A stretch of 29,227 nt of DNA. It comes from Aestuariivita sp049276915. Its GTDB lineage: Bacteria > Pseudomonadota > Alphaproteobacteria > Rhodobacterales > Rhodobacteraceae. Both the position numbers and the translations under genes were made by a program. Shown piece by piece: positions 23,139-29,227 of the stretch (positions are counted from its first letter, which is position 1; the number at the start of each line of letters is the position of its first letter). Below the pieces are notes generated by a model. That model saw only the letters and a program-made list of their open reading frames with translations, was not told where the DNA came from and made no database searches. Where the stretch lies: the NCBI RefSeq assembly GCF_049276915.1, contig NZ_JBASXK010000150.1, positions 1 to 29,227 on the forward strand, written 5' to 3'.

Positions 23139-24308
23139 ATGCAGCTTTCCAAACGTATATCCACCCTTACTGGCGACGGTTCGGACGGCTGGGATGTGTT
23201 CAATCGGGCTCGCAAGATGATCGCATCCGGAGAGCCCGTCATCGAACTGACCATTGGTGAGCATGATGTGCGCACGGACCCCACGATCCTTGCGGCCATG
23301 GATGCCTCGGCCAGGGGTGGACACACCGGCTATGCGACAGTTGCCGGCGTCAATGCGTTGCGTGAACGCGTGGCCTCGCGGTTGACCGAACGCACCGGGG
23401 TGGCGACACGTCCCGGGAACGTGATGATCACGCCCGGCGGGCAATCGGCCTTGTATTCGGCGCATCACGCCGTTTGCGATGAGGGCGATGTGGCTCTGTT
23501 CATCGACCCCTACTATGCTACCTATCCCGGCACGATCCGGGGCGTCGGCGCTGTGCCAAGGGCGATACCGACAGACGCAAGCGATGCCTTCCAACCCGGC
23601 AGGGACGCTTTGGAAGCCGCCGCACCCGGCGCACGCTCGCTTCTGATCAATTCTCCCAATAATCCGACAGGCGTTGTCTATGACCGCGCCACTCTGGAGC
23701 GGATCGCACAGACCTGCATTGCCCATGACATCTGGCTGATCTCGGACGAGGTCTATGACACGCAGGTCTGGGAAGGCACGCATCTGTCGCCCCGGGCCCT
23801 TCCGGGGATGCTTGAACGCACTCTGGTTGTCGGCTCGATGTCCAAAAGCCATGCGATGACCGGATCGCGTTGTGGCTGGATCGTGGGGCCGGAGGCAGTC
23901 ATTGAGCACCTGATCACCCTGGCCACCCATACGACCTATGGCGTTCCCGGCTTTGTGCAGGATGCCGCCATCTATGCGCTGGATCAGGGCCCGGCTTTGG
24001 AAGACAAGGTCTCAGCCCCCTTTCGGCGGCGGCGCGATCTGGCGCAGAAGGTGCTGGGTGCACAAAATGCCGTTACGGCCGTCCCCAGCCAGGGTGCCAT
24101 GTATCTGATGCTGGATATCCGCGCGACAGGGCTGAGCGGGGAAGAGTTCGCCAATGCACTGCTGGATGCGCACAAGATCGCCGTCATGCCCGGCGAAAGC
24201 TTTGGCCAGGCGGCGGCCGGGCATCTGCGCGTGGCAATGACCGTGGAGGATGAGGTCTTTCTTGAGGCGCTCGAGAGGCTATGCGCCTTTGCCGCCAGTT
24301 ACACCTGA
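23139..24308 (+). CDS. Class I/II PLP-dependent aminotransferase
   Basis: The 389-residue fold-type I protein has the full set of aminotransferase residues: TPGGQSALY (98-106) binding the phosphate, NSPNNPTG (171-178) with Asn175, ISDEVYD (201-207) with Asp203 and Tyr206, SMSKSHAMTGSRCGW (233-247) with the PLP lysine Lys236 and Arg244, and HLRVAM near the end with the substrate carboxylate arginine. It most resembles bacterial aspartate/aromatic-type or methionine-type aminotransferases; I cannot choose the donor from sequence. It stands alone on its strand, so context gives no pathway. It is followed by a hairpin and a repeat in the gap to the porin-like gene. Confidence 0.92.
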   Translation: MQLSKRISTLTGDGSDGWDVFNRARKMIASGEPVIELTIGEHDVRTDPTILAAMDASARGGHTGYATVAGVNALRERVASRLTERTGVATRPGNVMITPGGQSALYSAHHAVCDEGDVALFIDPYYATYPGTIRGVGAVPRAIPTDASDAFQPGRDALEAAAPGARSLLINSPNNPTGVVYDRATLERIAQTCIAHDIWLISDEVYDTQVWEGTHLSPRALPGMLERTLVVGSMSKSHAMTGSRCGWIVGPEAVIEHLITLATHTTYGVPGFVQDAAIYALDQGPALEDKVSAPFRRRRDLAQKVLGAQNAVTAVPSQGAMYLMLDIRATGLSGEEFANALLDAHKIAVMPGESFGQAAAGHLRVAMTVEDEVFLEALERLCAFAASYT

Positions 24309-24338
24309 GTTTCACAGGTTCGGGGGCTGTCATGTGAT

Positions 24339-24363
24339 GGAGCGAGGCTCTGCCTCGCGCTCC
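24339..24363 (+). terminator. Hairpin after aminotransferase gene
   Basis: GGAGC-GAGGC pairs with GCCTC-GC-GCTCC around a TCT loop, an imperfect 10-bp stem with a 2-nt bulge, 30 nt after the aminotransferase stop. There is no T-tract, only gccgtaattt. It is directly followed by the second copy of the dispersed repeat. Confidence 0.5.
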
Positions 24364-24364
24364 G

Positions 24365-24388
24365 CCGTAATTTGCGCAAGAAGAAGCA
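24365..24388 (+). repeat. Dispersed 3'-end repeat, copy 2
   Basis: ccgtaatttgcgcaagaag, continuing into an AAG-rich tail, differs from copy 1 at 18801-18823 by one inserted and one missing base. Like copy 1 it lies in a gap between convergent genes and just after a rightward gene. Confidence 0.55.
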
Positions 24389-24393
24389 GCGAC

Positions 24394-24426
24394 GGAAAAA
24401 GAGAACCCGCAGCCCGGATGAGCTGC
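24394..24426 (-). terminator. Rho-independent terminator of the porin-like gene
   Basis: Read leftward, GCAGC-tcatccgg-GCTGC is followed by GGGTTCTCTTTTT. The stem lies about 27 nt after the porin-like stop and the T-rich tail makes this a credible intrinsic terminator. Confidence 0.6.
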
Positions 24427-24452
24427 AGGTCAGAATTTGGGATGTTCTTGGC

Positions 24453-24974
24453 TTAAAAGCGGAAGGACGCGCGGATCGCCACACTGGTTGCATCGGCGTC
24501 AACACCGGTGCTGTTGATGTTGTTGAAATCATGCTCGAGAATCTCGAGGCCCAGTATCGCGTTCGGGGTCACCTGATAGGCCAGGCCGACACCGTAAAAT
24601 GCGCCGCTGTCGTCACCCAGCGATGTGTCGACCTCGGCATAGCCAAGCGCACCGTAAAGCAGGAACTGGCCCAGATCGTAGCCAACCGTGCCCTTGAGGC
24701 GCCAAACATCGTTGACCCTGGCAGCACCACCGCCCAGTGAGACATCCGTGTCATCATATTCGAATTCACCGCCGGCAACCCATGTGCCGAAATCAAAGCG
24801 GTAACCGGCATGCACACCATAGCTTGTATCATCGCCATTGGCCCCGATGTTGGTGTCTACATCCAGCGTCCCTGCCTGGATACCGGCGTAAAAGCCGTCC
24901 CAGTCTCCGTCGGCCAATGCCGGCGACGCGCTCAAAGCCGCGACTGCAGCGGCGGCCAGAATAGATTTTTTCAT
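24453..24974 (-). CDS. Outer membrane beta-barrel (porin-family) protein
   Basis: The 173-residue protein begins with a Sec signal peptide (MKKSILAAAAVAALSASPA then LA), with cleavage expected before DGDWDGFYAG. The mature part has alternating amphipathic strands (YAGIQAG, SYGVHAGYRFDFG, WVAGGEFEYDD, WRLKGTVGYDLG, LLYGALGYAEV, GVGLAYQV, ILGLEILEH) and ends SVAIRASFRF with a terminal Phe, the usual BAM recognition end. This is an eight-stranded OmpW/Omp25-like barrel, too small for a trimeric porin. The start at 24974 is set by AAGGAGA upstream. It is acidic in its loops (repeated Asp). Specific role unknown; small barrels of this type often serve structural roles. Confidence 0.87.
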   Translation of the reverse strand: MKKSILAAAAVAALSASPALADGDWDGFYAGIQAGTLDVDTNIGANGDDTSYGVHAGYRFDFGTWVAGGEFEYDDTDVSLGGGAARVNDVWRLKGTVGYDLGQFLLYGALGYAEVDTSLGDDSGAFYGVGLAYQVTPNAILGLEILEHDFNNINSTGVDADATSVAIRASFRF

Positions 24975-25358
24975 TGTATTGGGTCTCCTTGCCTGTGTGT
25001 CGTTCACGCGCCGATGCGCGCGCATCCGATCGGTTTTTGCTGAAAACTACCTGTTCAGTCAGAGAGGTTTTTCAATTCACGTTCACATCACGTAAGGGTG
25101 AGCGTCGGAAAACCGCCGATCAGCTGCGTTGGGTTCGGCTGTTAGCAGCCGATAGGTCGAAAACGACATCGGTCGCAAACAGAATAGCGCCGCGACTCAT
25201 CCCGTCACATTATTCGCCAAACGGAGTGAACATGCAGCACGAGCTTTGCATCATTTGTCTTGTAACCCGCACCATTGGCGCGGAACGGGGACGTGCGGCA
25301 CGAGGGCGCCCCCATCCTGTCTGACTTCCGTTTACATCTTTTTGACAGGACAACTCCA
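24975..25358. promoter_or_regulatory. Divergent regulatory region between porin-like gene and mttB-like gene
   Basis: The 384-bp gap serves two divergent genes. Near the porin gene is a perfect 14-bp palindrome GATGCGCGCGCATC (25013-25026). In the leftward direction TTGAAA at about 25070-25075 could be a -35, with only a weak -10 (TAGTTT). On the mttB side is the inverted repeat at 25135-25152 and a short CGTGC-G-GCACG palindrome near 25293-25303. No B12-box or other known riboswitch core was recognised. Confidence 0.5.
25135..25152. repeat. Perfect 7-bp inverted repeat upstream of mttB-like gene
   Basis: TCGGCTG-TTAG-CAGCCGA forms a perfect 7-bp stem with a 4-base loop, about 206 nt upstream of the mttB-like start. 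No T-tract follows. It may be an operator or a leader hairpin. Confidence 0.5.
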
Positions 25359-26915
25359 ATGACAGACCAATCCAATACTCCGACCACGTCTTCCGTTCGC
25401 AGTGGTGGACGCGCCGCGCGCAGAGCCGCGCGCGCAGCCTCCCTTCCCGACGACATGCGCCCGATCCGACCCGGTCTTTCGGGTGGCACGTTCAAGCCGC
25501 TGAGCGACGCGGATATCGCGCGCATTCACGATGCCGCGCTTGAAGCGCTGGAAACGATCGGCCTGGCCGACGCACCGGAAAGTGGCGTCGAGATACTGAC
25601 CGGAGCCGGCGCTATTCTGGGTGAGGACGGACGCCTGCGCTTTCCCCGCGCGGTCGTTGAAGACGCACTGGCCCTGGCCTGCCGCGATATCACCCTTTTT
25701 GGGCGCGATGCCATGTATGACATGCATCTGAACGGCACACGCGTGCATTACGGCACTGCGGGTGCCGCGGTGTCGATGGTCGATGTGGCGGGGCGCAATT
25801 ACCGCGAGAGTCAGTTGCAGGATCTGCATGACGCTGCCCGGATCGCGCATCAGTTGGATAATTTGCACTTCGTACAGCGCCCCATGGTGGCCCGCGATAT
25901 CGTTGACAACAAGGAGATGGATCTCAACACGATCTATGCCTGCTGTTCAGGGACCACGAAACATGTCGGCACATCTTTCACGGAGCCGTCCTTTGTGCCC
26001 GACGCGTTCGAAATGCTTCATATGATTGCCGGCAGCGAGGCCGCCTGGCGTGCGCGCCCCTTTGTGTCGAACTCCAACTGCTTTGTTGTGCCGCCGATGA
26101 AATTCGCCACCGAAGCCTGTCAGGTGATGGAGGCCTGTATCCGGGGCGGAATGCCGGTTCTGCTACTGTCGGCCGGGATGGCTGGGGCGACGACACCCTC
26201 GACCGTGGCCGGAGCCATCACGCAAGCCACAGCTGAATGCCTGGCCGGTCTGGTTTATGTCAACGCGATGCAACCGGGACATCCGGCGATCTTTGGCACC
26301 TGGCCCTTCGGGTTGGACCTGCGCACGGGCGCGATGTCGATCGGATCAGCCGAGCAGGCACTGCTGAGTGCGGGCTGCGCGCAGATGCACCAGTTCTATG
26401 GTCTGCCCGGCGGAGCCGCTGCGGGGGGCGCAGATTCCAAACTGCCCGACATGCAGGCCGGATGGGAAATGATGTGCACCAATGTGACATCCGGTCTTGC
26501 CGGGCTGAACATGGTTTATGAGGCAGCCGGCATGCATGCCTCGCTGCTGGGGTTCTGTCATGAATCGCTCATTCTGGGTGATGATCTGATCGGTCACGCG
26601 ATGCGCGTGGTGCGTGGCATCGAAGTGTCAGAGGAGACCATCGCGCTGGATCAGATGCGCGAGGTCTGCCTGGGTGGACCGGGTCATTATCTTGGGACCG
26701 CGCAGACGCTGGCGCGCATGGAGAGCGACTATGTCTACCCCCGTCTCGGGGACCGCACTTCCCCGAAGGAATGGGCGGAAAAGGGCAAACCCGATCTTGT
26801 GGAAAAGGCGATCGCGCGCAAAGAGGCGATTCTGGCTGAACGGTCTCCGGCGCGTTTTGATGCGGAAACGGATACGAAGATCCGCGCGCGGTTCAAGATA
26901 CACCTGCCCTCCTGA
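25359..26915 (+). CDS. Trimethylamine methyltransferase (MttB) family protein, non-pyrrolysine
   Basis: The 518-residue protein is an MttB-superfamily TIM-barrel methyltransferase. Family segments include PLSDADIARIHDAALEALETIG (about 47-68), VHYGTAGAAVSMVD, FVQRPMVARDI, YACCSGTTKHVGTSFTE, FVSNSNCFVVPPMKFATEAC, MPVLLLSAGMAGATTPS and GLNMVYEAAGMHASLLGFC. There is no in-frame TAG, so unlike methanogen MttB it uses no pyrrolysine; such members (MtgB type) act on quaternary amines such as glycine betaine or related compounds and pass the methyl to a corrinoid protein. The start at 25359 follows AGGA; a 28-codon upstream extension is unlike the family. The N-terminus is arginine-rich (14-27). No corrinoid protein, RamA activator or methyl-tetrahydrofolate enzyme lies next to it. 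Confidence 0.92.
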   Translation: MTDQSNTPTTSSVRSGGRAARRAARAASLPDDMRPIRPGLSGGTFKPLSDADIARIHDAALEALETIGLADAPESGVEILTGAGAILGEDGRLRFPRAVVEDALALACRDITLFGRDAMYDMHLNGTRVHYGTAGAAVSMVDVAGRNYRESQLQDLHDAARIAHQLDNLHFVQRPMVARDIVDNKEMDLNTIYACCSGTTKHVGTSFTEPSFVPDAFEMLHMIAGSEAAWRARPFVSNSNCFVVPPMKFATEACQVMEACIRGGMPVLLLSAGMAGATTPSTVAGAITQATAECLAGLVYVNAMQPGHPAIFGTWPFGLDLRTGAMSIGSAEQALLSAGCAQMHQFYGLPGGAAAGGADSKLPDMQAGWEMMCTNVTSGLAGLNMVYEAAGMHASLLGFCHESLILGDDLIGHAMRVVRGIEVSEETIALDQMREVCLGGPGHYLGTAQTLARMESDYVYPRLGDRTSPKEWAEKGKPDLVEKAIARKEAILAERSPARFDAETDTKIRARFKIHLPS

Positions 26916-26930
26916 CGCGCGTCCTCATCG

Positions 26931-26947
26931 CCGAGTATCTTGCGGCA
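26931..26947 (+). repeat. Partial third copy of the dispersed 3'-end repeat
   Basis: ccgagtatcttgcggca resembles ccgtatttgcggca of copy 1 but lacks the AAG-rich tail. It sits 16 nt after the mttB-like stop, same orientation as the other copies. Confidence 0.4.
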
Positions 26948-26975
26948 CCCGGTACTGGGGTTTACCGGACGCCGC
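26942..26975 (+). terminator. Possible terminator hairpin after mttB-like gene
   Basis: GCGGC and CCGGTA (26942-26954) pair with TACCGG and GCCGC (26963-26975), with an AC/AC internal loop and an 8-base loop CTGGGGTT. No T-tract follows. It may form the 3' end of the mttB-like transcript; the remaining gap to 27095 holds nothing further that I can identify. Confidence 0.45.
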
Positions 26976-27095
26976 GCCCCCGTCCTGAACCTGATGCCGC
27001 CTTTGGGGGTGCAGCATCCTTGATCTGAAATGGTTCAGGCCAGTCAGCGCGACCACACCGACTCTGGCCGGGACGCGCCGTGTCTCAGATACGCG

Positions 27096-27341
27096 TCAGC
27101 CTTCGGTCGCAGGCATCATGCCTGCCTCCTGGGCGGCCACGACCTCATCATCGTCCAACGCGCCGTCGGCATTGACGTCCATCGCGCTGAACGCTTCGGG
27201 CGTGATGTCAGGGTAGACGGCCTGAACTTCATCAATGGTCAGAACGCCGTCGCCATTGGTATCCACTTCGGTGGCCGCCAGAAGGGTTGTGGGCAGGGCC
27301 AGTCCGAATGCCGCCAGCAGTGTAAGTACAGTCTTTTTCAT
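27096..27341 (-). CDS. Exported EF-hand calcium-binding protein
   Basis: The 81-residue protein starts with a signal peptide (MKKTVLTLLAAFGLALPTTL, then LAA) and is followed by two canonical EF-hand loops, DTNGDGVLTIDE (27-38) and DVNADGALDDDE (55-66), with the calcium ligands at positions 1, 3, 5, 9 and 12 kept. The mature part of about 58 residues is therefore one paired EF-hand unit, likely periplasmic or secreted. GGAGGAAGAG directly before the ATG is a strong ribosome-binding site. It diverges from a small sigma factor gene whose start carries the same GGAGGAAGAGATG string, so the two may be co-regulated. Role (calcium sensing or buffering) is not known. Confidence 0.9.
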   Translation of the reverse strand: MKKTVLTLLAAFGLALPTTLLAATEVDTNGDGVLTIDEVQAVYPDITPEAFSAMDVNADGALDDDEVVAAQEAGMMPATEG

Positions 27342-27625
27342 CTCTTCCTCCGAGTTTTGTGAAGAAGGCGATTGCTCGTGCCTTCCCTAACTATGACGAG
27401 ATTGTGGCGCTTTGCGTCCCTGCCCGGATCAACCATTCCGTGTCACACGCCATTGTCTGCCGACGTCTTGGAACGCCATGCGCGGGCTGGCGCCGAAAAA
27501 GCGGTGATTCTACAAAAATCGACGGGATCGGCGGAAAACCCCGTCTTTTCAATGCCGCAATCTTCACCAGTCTAGAGCCACGTCCCGGATCCAAATCACC
27601 AGGAAGATCAAAACAGGAGGAAGAG
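27342..27625. promoter_or_regulatory. Divergent region between EF-hand and sigma factor genes
   Basis: The 284-bp gap should hold both promoters. An upstream in-frame extension of the sigma gene runs through it (to 27359) but is rejected because of the strong ribosome-binding site at 27616-27625. A GGAAC at 27470-27474 recalls an ECF -35, but no matching -10 is seen, so no promoter is claimed. Confidence 0.45.
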
Positions 27626-28153
27626 ATGTCGCTGCCACAAATCGTTAACCTGCCCCAAGACTTGATTGACGTCTTGCCCATGCTCAACCGACGCGCGCGC
27701 AAGCTGTGTGACAATCCAAGCGATGCCGCTGATCTGGCGCAAGAGACTGCGCTCAAGATCTGGCAGCGTCACCAAAGCGGAGCACCGATTGCTGACCCGC
27801 GGGCCTATGCAATGACCACCCTGCGCAACATCGTCCGGGCCGAATGGCGCACCCGTCTCGAGACCGATGCACTGGAGGACGACATGGCCAGCGCGCCACC
27901 TGACGCGATGCGGGTGATTGCCTGCGCCGAGATGCGCGAGGCGATTGACCGGTTGCCATACGATCAGGCGATGTTGCTCAAGCTGGTGATGACCGGCGAG
28001 ACCAGCCCGCGTGTGCTGGCGCGGCGTATCGGCGTACGCTCGGGGACCGTGATGTCCCGTTTGGCGCGGGCGCGCGCGCGGCTGCGCCAGGAAATGGGCA
28101 TGAGTCAGACCTGTTCGGTCACAACGCTCTATGAGGAAACGTCGATGAACTGA
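27626..28153 (+). CDS. Small ECF-type RNA polymerase sigma factor
   Basis: The 175-residue protein has region 2 (DAADLAQETALKIWQRH about 33-49, followed by DPRAYAMTTLRNIVRAEWR 58-75) and region 4 (EAIDRLPYDQAMLLKLVMTGETSPRVLARRIGVRSGTVMSRLARARARLR, split within about 105-154) joined by a short acidic linker, the two-domain layout of ECF sigma factors. It would direct RNA polymerase to a small regulon. AGGAGGAAGAG just before the ATG decides the start. No anti-sigma gene follows; the next gene is convergent, its stop 3 nt away. The exported EF-hand gene is divergent. A sigma-like regulator without a partner suggests control by expression or by a distant anti-sigma factor. Confidence 0.9.
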   Translation: MSLPQIVNLPQDLIDVLPMLNRRARKLCDNPSDAADLAQETALKIWQRHQSGAPIADPRAYAMTTLRNIVRAEWRTRLETDALEDDMASAPPDAMRVIACAEMREAIDRLPYDQAMLLKLVMTGETSPRVLARRIGVRSGTVMSRLARARARLRQEMGMSQTCSVTTLYEETSMN

Positions 28154-28155
28154 GC

Positions 28156-29031
28156 CTATTTCCTGTTGATCAGAACCAATCCGATCGCCACCAGTCCCAA
28201 AGCAAGCCATGTGCCAAGGGTGACCGTCTCGTTCAACAGCAGCCATCCGAAAAACACCGCAAGCACCGGAGACAGGAAGCTGAACGAAGCCACGCTTGAC
28301 GCAGGATAGCGAGACAGCAACCAGAACCACCACAAAAAGCCGAAGCTGGCGATACACAGGATCTGAAACAGCATGCCCCAGAGATGAATCGGCTCGATGT
28401 TGCGTACCATGTCGCCAAAGTAGAATGCTGCAAGCATCAGGATAGGCGCAGAAATCGCCAGTTGCCACAGCAGTTGAACTTCGGGTTTTTCCTGCGACAG
28501 GGGCGTGAGGCGCACCGTCAGGGCGATACCGGCCCAGCACATGGCCGCAAAGATACCAAGAAGGTCACCGGTCAGGCTGACCTGGGCCGCACTGCGATCC
28601 AAAAGCGCCATGATGACGCCGGCCATCGCGAAAACCAGCCCGAGAGAGCGGCGCTTGGTCAACTGCTCTCCGGGCAACACGAAATGCCCGACCAGCGCCA
28701 GCCAGACTGGCATGGTATACAGCATGATGGATGCGCGTGATACGGTGGTCATATCCAGGGCGGTGTAGATCGCCATGAATTCGACACCGAAAAGCACGCC
28801 GACCAGAATGCCGCCAAACCGGGCCGATGGCGCGGTAAAAACCGATATCCCCCGCAGGCGCATCCAAAGCAGGATAACCAACAGCGCTCCGACCGACCGC
28901 AGACCGGCCATGAACACCGGGCCGAACCCGCCGCCAGAGACTTTGATCACCACCTGATTGAAAGCCAGAAGCGTGGCAAAGCTTGTCAGCATCACCGCGC
29001 CTATCGCATCGACATTCGTTTTTCTTTCCAT
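28156..29031 (-). CDS. EamA/DMT-family transporter
   Basis: The 291-residue protein has ten hydrophobic segments in two EamA repeats: the first from about AIGAVMLTSFATLLAFNQVVI to LGLVFAMAGVIMALL, the second from GDLLGIFAAMCWAGIALTV to LGTWLALGLVAIGLVLI. Typical signatures are YTALDMTTVSRASIMLYTMPVW in the first and SVASFSFLSPVLAVFFGWLLLNE in the second. It is an inner-membrane drug/metabolite exporter; the substrate is unknown. The start at 29031 is preferred; a TTG at 29067 is in frame but belongs to TTGACA, a likely -35 for this gene. It converges with the sigma factor gene. Confidence 0.9.
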   Translation of the reverse strand: MERKTNVDAIGAVMLTSFATLLAFNQVVIKVSGGGFGPVFMAGLRSVGALLVILLWMRLRGISVFTAPSARFGGILVGVLFGVEFMAIYTALDMTTVSRASIMLYTMPVWLALVGHFVLPGEQLTKRRSLGLVFAMAGVIMALLDRSAAQVSLTGDLLGIFAAMCWAGIALTVRLTPLSQEKPEVQLLWQLAISAPILMLAAFYFGDMVRNIEPIHLWGMLFQILCIASFGFLWWFWLLSRYPASSVASFSFLSPVLAVFFGWLLLNETVTLGTWLALGLVAIGLVLINRK

Positions 29032-29227
29032 TCGCTCATGTGGAGAGGGCCGCACGGTCAGTGTCAAGCGGGCTTGCGTCTTGTTGGAAGATCATTTGTT
29101 CTGCACTGCGCAAAAAACCGCATGACTCCTGACGTATGATCAGCCCGATCAATCACGGGTAAAGAGTGACAGCCGCCACAAGCAGTGAGTTATGCCCGAA
29201 AGTTGGTGATGGTCTGAAGTAGGCGGC
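29032..29227. other. Right-end region upstream of the EamA-type gene
   Basis: About 196 bp with no supported gene. Leftward TTGACA at 29062-29067 is a candidate -35 for the transporter gene, but the -10 region is weak. A TGATC-agccc-GATCA inverted repeat lies near 29136-29150. The window ends before the next gene can be identified. Confidence 0.4.

Noticed and set aside
23022..23930. Leftward open frame of 302 codons opposite the aminotransferase
   Set aside because: Antisense of a gene with complete aminotransferase motifs; product has no recognisable feature.
25026..25358. Cobalamin riboswitch upstream of the mttB-like gene
   Set aside because: No B12-box sequence could be found on either strand.
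27359..27625. Upstream extension of the sigma factor by 89 codons
   Set aside because: Composition differs from the sigma domains, and AGGAGG is positioned exactly for the 27626 start.

Overview
This window reads as the chromosome of an alphaproteobacterium of the Rhodobacteraceae, most likely the marine Roseobacter group. The grounds are gene content (a zinc betaine-homocysteine methyltransferase, a non-pyrrolysine MttB-family methyltransferase, an arginase/ornithine cyclodeaminase pair with a divergent Lrp-type regulator, a CobK-type precorrin reductase), the high-GC codon use of most genes, and a short 3'-end repeat (core close to tatttgcggcaagaagaag) that I recall from intergenic regions of this family. 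No phage, transposon, CRISPR array, tRNA or rRNA was recognised.

Region 1 (1-8990) is a surface-glycan or glycoconjugate cluster and looks more AT-rich than the rest. A leftward operon runs from a PhyH-family oxygenase through a two-domain zinc-finger (C-methyltransferase-like) protein and a small SAM methyltransferase into an ATP-grasp ligase that is cut by the left window edge. Divergent from it, a rightward trio encodes a family 2 glycosyltransferase, a CmcI/rhamnosyl O-methyltransferase-like protein and a WbqC-family protein. Facing these is the leftward rfbF-rfbG-rfbC operon, coupled by two ATGA overlaps. It makes CDP-4-keto-6-deoxyglucose and probably epimerises it. Together they can be read as supply, epimerisation, methylation and transfer of an unusual 6-deoxy sugar, with amide- or hydroxyl-forming tailoring steps.

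Region 2 (9139-12844) handles methyl-group and amino-acid catabolism: bmt; then arginase and ornithine cyclodeaminase (arginine to ornithine to proline) with a divergent Lrp/AsnC regulator whose intergenic region holds two inverted repeats on likely promoter elements.

Region 3 (12868-22798) is mostly housekeeping: DsbB, a YqaA/VTT membrane protein, an HNH endonuclease, RluE-type pseudouridine synthase, a carboxylesterase-DNA glycosylase-CobK leftward operon, an MFS transporter, a squalene/phytoene-synthase-like (NDUFAF6-like) protein overlapping citramalate synthase, and cysteinyl-tRNA synthetase. A GC-rich imperfect hairpin lies between cysS and cimA.

Region 4 (23139-29227) holds a class I aminotransferase, a small outer-membrane beta-barrel protein with a clear terminator, a stand-alone MttB-family methyltransferase with a long leader, an exported two-EF-hand protein divergent from a small ECF-like sigma factor, and an EamA-type exporter. 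The less expected items are the deoxysugar cluster, the orphan MttB, the EF-hand/sigma pair and several undescribed intergenic inverted repeats.
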